Shown: positions 55,652 to 64,000 of the stretch, in pieces
How the letters are laid out: each line of letters begins with the position of its first letter
How positions within the stretch are numbered: position 1 is the stretch's first letter
Assembly: GCA_030762895.1 (NCBI GenBank)
Contig: CM061063.1
Coordinates: forward strand, 55,755,196 to 55,819,195
From: Sophora flavescens
Taxonomy: Eukaryota > Streptophyta > Magnoliopsida > Fabales > Fabaceae
DNA: 64,000 nucleotides
Reading direction: 5' to 3'
The notes under the pieces: model-generated
The model's input: the letters and a program-made list of their open reading frames with translations, nothing else
Databases searched by the model: none
What the model was told of the DNA's origin: nothing
Program-made: the position numbers and the translations under genes

Positions 55652-57478
55652 AGGTTCCGTTCATTGCATATTTAATTTTCTGTTGGACGAGGAGGTTCCG
55701 TCCACTGCAATTTTATTTAAAAACTGGAGACTAAAAGAAAATAATGAAGAAATGAGGAAGAAAAGAAGGAGAAAAGAACAATCAGCAAAAAGAAAAGAAA
55801 GGAGATTGAGTTACTTCTCATAACCCTAAAAACCCCATTTTACATATCAGACCAAAACCTATCTTCCTTCTCCCACTCTCCAACCTCCCTTACACCTCCT
55901 CTACCCATTGGTCCTTCTTCTCCCTCATCTCCTCCACTCTCTTAACCGCACCACACTTCTTTCTCTTTTCAAACACGCAACCTTCACATCAAATCACCTC
56001 CTTTCCTCTGCTCGCGCCACCTCCATCTGGACACACGCGATCTCTGCTCAGAACCGCCCAAGTTCTGGATTTCGTGGGACCAACCTTGAAGCCGCTGGGT
56101 AAGGAGAAACATGAAGCCCTCTCCTCCATCTATAAAAGGGGGAGGGGAGATACGGAGGAAGGAGACAAAGTCAGAGAGAGAGAGAGAGTTTTATCTGATT
56201 TTTCTGTGTGAGGAAAAGGAGATTGGGTTTGAGGTAGAAATGGAGGGAATCTTCATTTTTTAAACGGAAAGAGGGGATTTTTGGGTTAGGGGTTTGAGTT
56301 TTTATCTTCTCTGTCATTAAAGTGGTTCCAAATTTTTAGAAGAAGAGAGAGTTAAAAGAGTCAGTAAAATATAAATGTGAGGGTTTTGATCTCAAAGTTT
56401 TACTACTGGGAGAAAGCAAAATCATTGTTATTCTGCTCTCGTTTGGTAATCCCTGTTCTCTTTGTTGATATTATTCATGAGTTTCTCTTGACATTCTTAT
56501 TTTTCTGTGTCTCTGTTTATGACGAAAAGAATATCCATGGATATTGAAACTGAATGAGTTAGTATGATGTTTGCTATATGAGTTCTTATGTCTGTTTCAG
56601 AAATGATGTATCGTAGGGTTCCTATTTCATTGTTTGCCGTCATATGCTGAAATGCATGATACACTAGTAATCTTCATATGGCTATACTGTTACTAAACAC
56701 TTAAAATGTTTCATTTTTGTTCTATTTTCATAAGGCAAAACTATTTTTACATAAAAATAAAAGATCATCACTTAAATCCCCCTCAACCAGTTTGTTCCCT
56801 TTTTACAAAATAAAGAAAATTGCCTTTTGACAAATAAATAATTGAACTCGTTTTATTTTGGGATGACCTATGGATTTGGTTGCCATATTCAACCCCTTAG
56901 AATGAAAGTGCCCTATGGACTTATGTGCCATGTTCAACCTATTTAGGACTTTTCAACATTTAATCAAAAAGGTAGAATAAAATAAAAAATGAGATCATGA
57001 AATAACATTTCTCTTCCTAATTCCTATGTGGCATTTTTATAAAATACTTAATTAAATCAATGTTATTTTTGGGTTGCTCTATGACAAGTGTCATGCTCAA
57101 CCCTTTAGATTTTGAGGTTGCCCCATGGACTTACGTATCATGTTCAACCTCATTTAGGTTTAATCAAAAAATTTCACAACTAAAAATGATTTTTATTCCT
57201 TAAATGATTTTCGGGGTAAAACAAATATTTTCAATGTTACTAATAATTTACCCAACTAATTTTAGGTAACCATTTTTATGGATGTTCTAGGGTGCCGTGG
57301 GGTTAAGTCTCCATGCCTTCCCTAGACGTAATCGACTCCCAAACCCAAAGTTCTTTTTAAAGGGTTTTTCAACTTTCCCGAAATTAAATAAAGTTGGTGG
57401 CGACTCCATTTTTATTCTCTAAAAGAAAAAACAAGTTTTATTTTTGTTCCCCGTTGCGCCGCGATCACGGTCGCGACA
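55652..57478 (+). repeat. Ogre 5' LTR, second piece
   Basis: It continues the 41-bp units interrupted at 52574, then has TATAAAAGGGGGAGG at 56131, a GA-rich leader and a long body ending CGGTCGCGACA. With the first piece it gives an LTR of about 2.1 kb. Confidence 0.9.
56131..56139 (+). promoter_or_regulatory. TATA box of the Ogre LTR
   Basis: TATAAAAGG lies in a GA-rich setting about 1.35 kb before the LTR end. Transcription of the element would start about 30 bp downstream. Confidence 0.6.
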
Positions 57479-57480
57479 GA

Positions 57481-57499
57481 TGGCGACTCCATTGGGGAT
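57481..57499 (+). other. Ogre primer-binding site
   Basis: TGGCGACTCCATTGGGG follows the LTR end by two bases. Ogre elements use a TGGCGACTCC... site complementary to an arginine tRNA, which supports the family call. Confidence 0.88.
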
Positions 57500-57712
57500 A
57501 CTGTTAAGAGAGTCAAGCCCCGTAAAAATTAGTTTTGCAAATTTTTAATAACTTGTAGCTTATTTGTTTTACCTTTTTTTATTGCTATATCTTGCTGTTT
57601 TTTTTCTTACAATAATTAAATATTAAAAACAAAAACAAAAACAAATTGTTTTTTTATTGATGTTTGTTTGGATTGTCCTTTTTGTTTCCTCCTCCTCCTT
57701 TCTTTTCTTTTT

Positions 57713-58158
57713 GGCTTAATTGCACTTTTGGTCCCCCAAGTATTGATAATGTGCGATTTTGGTCCCCCAATTTTTTTTTAGCGCATTTGGTCCCCCAAGT
57801 TTTTCATTTGTGCCAATATGGTCCTTCCGTCCATCCCTGTTAAATTGGTAACGGAAATTGATTAAAAATGTGCAGATTTGGTCCCTCAACTATTTGTTAT
57901 GTGCGATTTTAGTCCCTCAATTAAGGGGATCAAATGCCTTTGAAAAAAATTGAGGGACTAAAATCGCACATAACAAATAGTTGAGGGACCAAATCTGCAC
58001 GTTTTTAATCAATTTCCGTTACCAATTTAACAGGGATGGACGGAAGGACCATATTGGCACAAATGAAAAACTTGGGGGACCAAATGCGCTCAAAAAAAAA
58101 TTGGGGGACCAAAATCGCACATTATCAATACTTGGGGGACCAAAAGTGCAATTAAGCC
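57713..58158. mobile_element. Mutator-like foldback MITE in the Ogre leader
   Basis: The 446-bp element begins GGCTTAATTGCACTTTTGGT and ends with its exact inverse. The arms pair nearly perfectly over about 200 bp, with repeated 'ttggtccc.caa' words. A perfect 9-bp duplication TTTCTTTTT at 57704-57712 and 58159-58167 indicates a Mutator-type insertion. Arm identity suggests a young copy. Confidence 0.93.
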
Positions 58159-58167
58159 TTTCTTTTT

Positions 58168-58812
58168 TTCCCTATATTTTAACAATAGGGTAGAGGACTT
58201 ATAACCATTTTTATATATACCTATGTTTTATTTTGCAGGTTTTTCTTGTCTTTTCTTTTTATTTTTTAAGTATTATAGGTTTGTATGCCCCCATCACACA
58301 CATCACTATCACATATTACACACACTCTTGGCTCTATACCCGATCTTGCTCAACACCCAAGGATTAGGCCGTGCTCCGACATTGTCATTGAAGAGGTCTT
58401 GTACCTCCCTGATACTTGTCGGTTCACCACTCAGGTTGTACATGATATCATGGAATAGTCATATTGAGAGGGTTTATCCCTACTTGTGGCTAGATTCATG
58501 AATCATATCCTTATAAGGGCAATCTGGGGACCATGACTTTAAGAGGTCTAGACCTGTCCCAATTTTCACTAATAGAGCAAATCTAGTGGACGACCTGTTT
58601 AGAGTCCTAACTTAGGGTGTGTCAATCCTTAGGTTTTTCCTGGCTTAGGACAAAAGGGGGCGTACTTTTCTTTTCTCTCTCTATCATCATAAGCATAAAT
58701 TGTCATGCATGTTCATTGTGAATATTCACAAAACTAGGGGCGTCACATTGCCGCCTCAAACCTGAATGACATATTCGAATATTATTGCACATCTAATAGG
58801 GGCTATGTCATA
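58168..58812 (+). other. Ogre untranslated leader
   Basis: Sequence between the MITE and ORF1 has short open frames without known motif. A long leader before ORF1 is normal for Ogre elements. Confidence 0.6.
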
Positions 58813-59256
58813 ATGAAGGTGATGCATTGGCAGCATACCCGTCAGGGTTTTCAACCCCATTGGGTCTCATACAACATGAATCATGCAAGATACATTTGTT
58901 TCGCTATACTCATTTTTGTTTTTTTTTCGCTTGTGCCTCTTTGTTGGAAGACTTTGGTATTCATCTTACAGCAAGAAAATGGAAAAGTTTGTTCCGAAAA
59001 GAGTACTAGCAATGCGAGTTGTTCCAAGAAAAGTATTAAGATCGATGTGACACTCAATGACGTGAAGAGTTTATGTGAACTTAGCCAGAAAATGCCAGAA
59101 AAAGCACACTTAGGCTTTGTCAGCAAGTATGGTAGAATATTGGACCTATTGCGTGTTCCGGTGGAAGCCCCCGCTCTAAGTGCGTTGGCCCAATATTGGA
59201 ATTCAACTTTGAGGTGTTTTGAATTGCATGACTTAGACATCACTCCGACCATATAA
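58813..59256 (+). pseudogene. Ogre ORF1 fragment
   Basis: The 147-codon frame has a hydrophobic segment (FAILIFVFFSLVPLCW) that may be chance. The second half, YGRILDLLRVPVEAPALSALAQYWNSTLRCFELHDLDITPTI, written here with its key words GRILDLLRV, LSALAQYWN and LRCFE, matches the start of the ORF1 domain found upstream of gag in Ogre elements. The rest of ORF1, normally several hundred residues, is missing. Its function in Ogre is unknown. Confidence 0.72.
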
Positions 59257-59581
59257 GAGTATGCTTATATGCTAAGACTGCCAATTCAATGTCCATCGAG
59301 CTTTTTTTGATGATATCTATAGAGGAGTGCGTTCTCCCTTAGATACGTCATCAACTACATTTTTACCCTAAAAATGACGTGTTTTCTGCGTAAAAATAAG
59401 AACGTTGCTAGTACGGGTGTGGTCTATCGAGGAGTGGATTCTCCCTTGGACTTAACACCAACTGCATTCAATCTAGAGGGAACCATACCACTAGATTTGA
59501 TTGCAGGATGAGTATTCTTGTTATAGGTGTATACAACAGTCTTCCTAAGAGCACTCTCGCGATCAAACAAAGGGTGTTAAC

Positions 59582-61735
59582 TTGCACATGCATACACATA
59601 CACACACAAAATTGGGGTTTATTAATGAGATTCTTGGATGCTTTACAGAGTCACATACTTCTGAGAATTCGGGAACCATTGCACGACCTAGGAAAGGTGA
59701 CACCAATCATACCCGAGTTCACAATACCAGATCTCGGACCAGGATGGCTACCAGCATGCCTGAGGAAGGAAGAAACTTAAGCTCTGAAATAGATGAAGTG
59801 AGGGGAAGGATAAATGAAATGACTGAAACCCAAGCAAGATTAGAAGCCATACTGCAGGATATGAGGGAATCTCTTAGCACACTTAGTGCGAACAGAGATG
59901 CCAATGAACCTGGTAGGCGACGGATTTCTTCCGTGGTAACAGCACCGATGTTTTCAAACATTAGCAAGGGTCTCATTCAGGAAATATTTGGCCTCGAATA
60001 GACACATCACATGGTACCAATAACACTTCCCATTGGAGAAGGATATCCCCATTTTGAAAATGCCCATCATGAAGTTCCGGGCTATACCGCACCAACATGG
60101 GAGCAACCTCATGTATCTACTCACAGTCAGTCAGCGGGAGTTCAGGCTGGTAAGGATAAGATGAAAGATGAATGGATGGAGAAAATGGAAGAGCAGATAA
60201 AAGCAATAAAAGGTCTGAATACCTACGTCCCTCTTCAAATAGAAGAACTCTGTCCCACCACAGATGTCGTGATGCCCAAGGACTTCAAGATTCCTAATTT
60301 TTTCAAATATGATGGAAGTGAGAATCCACGATTTCACCTCATCAGTTATGCCACCAAGATGGCAATTTGGTCCAAGGATGACGAATTCCTTATAAGCTTT
60401 TTCCACGAAAGTTTGACTGGCCTCGCCATAGAATGGTATCTCCAATTGGATCATTCCAAGATCTCGCGATGAACGAAATTGGCTGACTTATTCATGGACC
60501 AGTACAAATTCAACCTGGATGCAGCTCCGAGTCGTGAACAATTGACTACAATGCAGAAAAGAAATGAGGAGCCCTTCAAGAAATATGCCCAAAGGTGGAG
60601 GAGTTTGACTACACAAGTTTAACCCCCGTTGACTTTATCTGAAATGTGCTCATACTTTTTAGGAACCCTCGGAGCACCTTTTATACGGGCCTTGACTGGG
60701 GTAGCCTATAAAGATTTCTCCGACTTGATTGCCGCCGGTGAAAGGATTGAATTTTTAGCAAGAGCTGGAAAGCTTCCCATGAATGATGTTAAAGGAAGTG
60801 CATCCCGGAAAGGATTCCAACCAAAGAAGAAAGAAGTTGAGGCGAATTATGTACAACGCCAACAAAACTTTAATCCTCAGTACCAAGCACCATATAACCC
60901 TAATCCATATATTCCACACCAGACACAAACCCCACTTTACCCGTTACAATCATCCTCACAAACCAACACTTACCCACAAAACCAAATCAACAATATTCCT
61001 ACCCCTCAACCATATAACCTTGCTCGCCTGTCATACACCCGTTATCCACCTACATCCCCACAAAACCGCCCAAACTATCCTCCGCCTCTCCCAAATTTTC
61101 AAAACCAAGGATGTTTCCAAAATCCAAATCTGCCACCCTTCCCGAGATTGTCCATCTCTAATGAGGATTTCTTCCAACAATTGTTTGACCGCCACTTAAT
61201 TGCGGGGAACCTTGTACGTCCCCTAGAACCACCATTTCCTGCTTGGTACAATCCAAATCAGACTTCCAAGTATCACATGGATGTCACAGGACATTCCATT
61301 GAGGATTGCAAAGCTTTTAAGACGGCAGTAAGAAGGTTGATTGCTTGTGGAAAGCTAGGGTTTGAAGAAGAGGTCGGGCCTAATATTGTTAAAAATCCAA
61401 TCCCAAATCATAATGATCGAAATCGGGTGAAGAATTTGGAGGTAAGAGGGTCCCTAATCAGGATGGTACTGGAATTGCGAGTGCCAATGCAAAAGATCTT
61501 CGAAGAACTAAAGAAGGCGGGATACAATATTGTTGCACTAGTAAGAATTCCAAGAGTAGAAGGGAGGTATGCCGAAAATCTAAGGTGTGACTATCATCAT
61601 GGGCAAGTGGGGAACGACATCGAAACTTCTTGGGATTTCAAAGTTCGGGTTCAGGGACTACTCACCTTGGGGATAATTCAAGCTAGACGGGGTGCTACCG
61701 AGGAAGTCAATGTAGTTGAAAAAGTTGTACTCTGA
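59582..61735 (+). pseudogene. Ogre gag
   Basis: A single frame carries gag, with stops TAG 59999, TGA 60470, TAA 60620 and TGA 61733 and no indel. A coiled-coil segment (EIDEVRGRINEMTETQARLE) comes first. The capsid core follows with MPKDFKIPNFFKYDGSENP, FHESLTGLAIEWYLQLD, FMDQYKFNLDAAPSREQL and FKKYAQRWRSL. Then come ERIEFLARAGKL, a basic stretch, and a proline, asparagine and glutamine-rich linker (60.85-61.2 kb). The last part has YHMDVTGHSIEDCKAFK, the place of a nucleocapsid knuckle. Four clean stops in an otherwise intact frame point to point mutation after insertion. Confidence 0.88.
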
Positions 61736-63185
61736 GTACCATCCATGAACAAAGCTTCAGCCCCAGAAAGAGTCATTGTAAGGGTGAAGAAGCCAACTCC
61801 TTTTGCTTATGATGATTCACATGTTGTACCATAGAATTATGAACAGAAGGTTGAACTAGCTGGAGCTATGGGAGAGACCTCCAAGGCCCAAGTTACTAAT
61901 ATTGTGAGAATTGGAGGCATTACAAGGAGCGGGCGATGCTACAGCCCTGTTGAAGAAGAAATGATGAAAGAATCCAAAGAAAAGGAGACCATGGATGAAG
62001 TAAAAGGAAAAGAAGAGGAAGAGTTTCTGAAGATCATGAAGCAAAGTGAATATGATGTGGTAGAACAGTTAAAGAAAACTCCATCAAGGATATCTCTTTT
62101 ATCGCTTGTCTTGACATCAGAGTTGCATCGTAAGACATTATTGAAGGTGTTGAATGAAGCGTATGTCAAGCCTAACGTCACTCCGGAGAATGTGGTAAAT
62201 ATGGTGGACCCAATAAGGCGTGTCAACATGATTACTTTCTCGGAAGATGAAGTGGCTTCGAAATCCCGCAGTAGCACCAAAGCCTTACACATTACCCTAA
62301 AGTGTAAAGGGTTTGTGATTGCAAATGTTCTTGTAGATGGTGGTGCGGCGTTGAATGTGGTTCCAATGTCCACTCTCGAGCAACTAAACATAAGCATGGC
62401 GGATTTGACACTACAAGAAATGATTGTACAAGCCTTTGATGGGACAGCAAGAGGAATCTTAGGGGAGATAACTTTGTCCCTTGAAATAGGGCCTAGTTTT
62501 TTTTTGTCCTCTTTCAGGTCATGGAGATTCAACCAGCTTATACTATGCTTATGGGAAGGCCTTGGATTCATGAAGCAGGAGTTGTTCCATCGAATTTGCA
62601 TCAGTATTTGAAGTATATTCAAGATGGGTCCGTGATTACTGTCCGTGGTGAAGAGGAAATTATGCTGACAAAGCCCTCCGCAATACCTTATGTAGAAAGT
62701 ACAGAGCAAATGGAAGATGATTCACTGCATAGTTTTGAGGTATTGAAGCCAGAGAACAAGAAAAAGGAGCCACCAATGAAGAATGTGAATGAAGTGGCAA
62801 TCACATCATAGAAAAGAATGGGTATCAAGAAGGAAAAGGCCTAGGGCCTAAGCTTCAAGGGATCTCTCAACCAATTGAAGCAGCTATGAGAGAAGGAAGG
62901 CGTGGATTGGGGTATCAACCCTACTTGGCGGAAAAGATGAAATTTATGACTCTCGAGAACAAAAGAGGAGAAGATAATGAGAGAAAGTATCTTCCGCTTC
63001 TCACAGAGAATTTCTTAGTAGCTGCTGAAGTTATCAGTCCGAAAAAGTTATTTTCCCCTCACTTCACTATCAGTACACTTGAAGAGGAGCTGGATGAGAA
63101 CCATGTCATCTATCTCCCTGCTAGCAATGAAGTTCTCGATAATTGGCGGTCTGAACCATTTGTTGATGTTATTTCCATGAATTAA
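61736..63185 (+). pseudogene. Ogre protease region
   Basis: The gag frame goes on past a TAG at 61832 to the protease: MITFSEDEVASKSRSSTKAL, VDGGAALNVVPMSTL and GTARGILGEITL. VDGGA replaces the D-T/S-G type motif but is common in this group. A one-base loss in the nine-T run near 62500 shifts to the next frame (MEIQPAYTMLMGRPWIHEAG). A second shift near 62840 leads to REGRRGLGYQPYLAEKMKF. The sense ends with a stop at 63183-63185 just before the intron-like segment. Confidence 0.86.
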
Positions 63186-63380
63186 TTATCTTATTGTACT
63201 AAATTTGAATTGATGTTTACTTTGTTTGAGACCTGAATGAGAATGTAGCACTTTGCCTGGTGTTTTCCTTTTGGTTCCATCGTTTCTTTTCTCTCTTTCA
63301 TTTCTTTAATTTGTTTAAGCTTTTCTTTCATGAATAAGACTCTTGCCTATACTTCTCCTATTCCCGACTTTTTCTTCCAG
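63186..63380 (+). other. Intron-like segment between Ogre protease and RT
   Basis: The segment is T-rich, has stops in all frames and ends in a strong acceptor TTTTTCTTCCAG at 63380, after which coding sense resumes. Splicing at this position is described for Ogre elements. The donor was not fixed. Confidence 0.7.
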
Positions 63381-64000
63381 GAATACTTCTTCCACTAAAG
63401 ATTTACCTCAGGAGAGGAACTTTGAAAACACATTTATTGATTCCCTCGCGGCCGTTGATGAATACAACCTTGAATCCGATGAGGAAGAAGAAGACATTGA
63501 AGAATTCATAAAGATGGTGAAACAGTCAAAAGAAGGGATTAGATCGAATGATGAAGTTGCAGAAGTGATCAATATGGGAACCGAGGAAGACAAAAATGAG
63601 TTGAAAATAGTGGATAACCCAGAGCGTGAAGAAATGGTTGTACTATTCAAAGAGTATCTGGACGTTTTAGCATGGTCCTACAGAGATATGCCAGGTTTAG
63701 GTCCTGAGATAGCATCACATAAAATTCCCTTATACCCAGATGTGGTTCCAAAGAAGCAAAAATTAAGGAGGATAATCCCAGATAATGCTGCTAATCTTAA
63801 TGGTGCCGAGATTCAAAAGTTTTGTGATGGTTTCAAAATCAAACACCACAATTCAGCTCCTTATAGACCTCAAATGAATGGTGCAGTTGAAGCATCAAAC
63901 AAAAATATCAAGAAGATGGTTGTAAATTCTAAAGTCTGGCACGAAATGCTGCCATATGCTCTACATGCTTATCGGATTAATATACGATCAAGCACTGGGG
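63381..64000 (+). pseudogene. Ogre post-intron ORF: RT start fused to integrase core
   Basis: An open frame without stop runs to the window end. It has an acidic segment (ESDEEEEDIEEFIKM), then the conserved entry to RT (EEMVVLFKEYLDVLAWSYRD and MPGL). This runs through KKQKLRR at about 63769 and then jumps to integrase: PDNAANLNGAEIQKFCDGF, IKHHNSAPYRPQMNGAVEAS and WHEMLPYALHAYR. RT, RNase H and the integrase front half are gone but the frame is kept. The catalytic glutamate of integrase (GAVEAS) is present. The fused product cannot copy RNA. Confidence 0.9.

Larger units (their letters stand above)
52321..64000 (+). mobile_element. Ogre-type Ty3/gypsy retrotransposon (5' part, runs off the window)
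   Basis: The element starts at TGTGAACACCC. Its 5' LTR (52321-57478) is interrupted by another LTR. It has the arginine-tRNA primer site typical of Ogre, a long leader, an ORF1 remnant before gag, gag-protease in one frame, an intron-like gap, and then a fused RT-start/integrase. ORF1 and the intron-like segment between protease and RT are the hallmarks of Ogre elements. Its 3' end lies beyond 64000. Confidence 0.9.

Noticed and set aside
58813..58960. A true membrane segment in Ogre ORF1
   Set aside because: The hydrophobic run lies before the conserved domain, probably in translated leader sequence, so it is likely chance.

Overview
This is an AT-rich plant nuclear window: a GT-AG-spliced gene set in a dense, layered mass of transposable elements. 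The mix of elements is Ogre-type and Tat-type Ty3/gypsy, Athila-like Ty3/gypsy, Ty1/copia, a LINE, hAT, tRNA-derived SINE-like copies, and Mutator-like and other MITEs. Together with legume-style repeats this suggests a dicot, most likely a legume; that is inference. No bacterial-type operon, tRNA, rRNA or CRISPR array was seen.

Layout. 1-3.7 kb: intergenic DNA. 3.7-10.5 kb, minus strand: the only host gene that looks intact, a four-exon WD40 gene of the WDR25 / PRP17-like family (390 codons). Its 4.5-kb third intron holds a 1,007-bp tandem duplication of chromovirus integrase/chromodomain debris and a 0.6-kb inverted-terminal element. 10.6-15.1 kb: repeat-rich spacer with a nested MITE-in-MITE and a SINE-like copy. 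15.1-20.8 kb: a LINE remnant split by a 4.05-kb solo LTR (target duplication CGCAT), which itself seems to hold an Athila-like LTR. 20.9-25.0 kb: a Ty1/copia element (minus strand, duplication ATAGG) with a deleted gag and a deleted 5' LTR. 25-32.4 kb: spacer with a SINE, two MITEs and simple repeats.

32.5-46.6 kb: a 14.2-kb Tat-lineage Ty3/gypsy element (gag, protease, RT, two RNase H regions, integrase, an 80-bp tandem array and an antisense extra gene). A 3.6-kb non-autonomous Athila-like element (duplication TGGAT) is inserted between its gag and protease. 47.6-51.9 kb: a decayed hAT transposase. 52.2-52.3 kb: a stray exon resembling plastid phosphofructokinase. 52.3 kb to the window end: an Ogre-type element whose 5' LTR was hit by a solo LTR of its own family in the opposite orientation (duplication CGTGG). 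Its leader carries a MITE with a perfect 9-bp duplication, and its RT/RNase H has been deleted so that the RT start is joined to integrase.

The genes do not form a pathway. The most unusual shared signal is that three different LTRs carry clusters of short GC-rich dyads just upstream of a TATA box: TCGCCNCGCGA, AGCACGRYCGTGCT and GGACGGG...CCCGTCC. They may be a recurrent promoter-proximal design in these retrotransposons. No new cellular system is evident; the novelty here is in element architecture.
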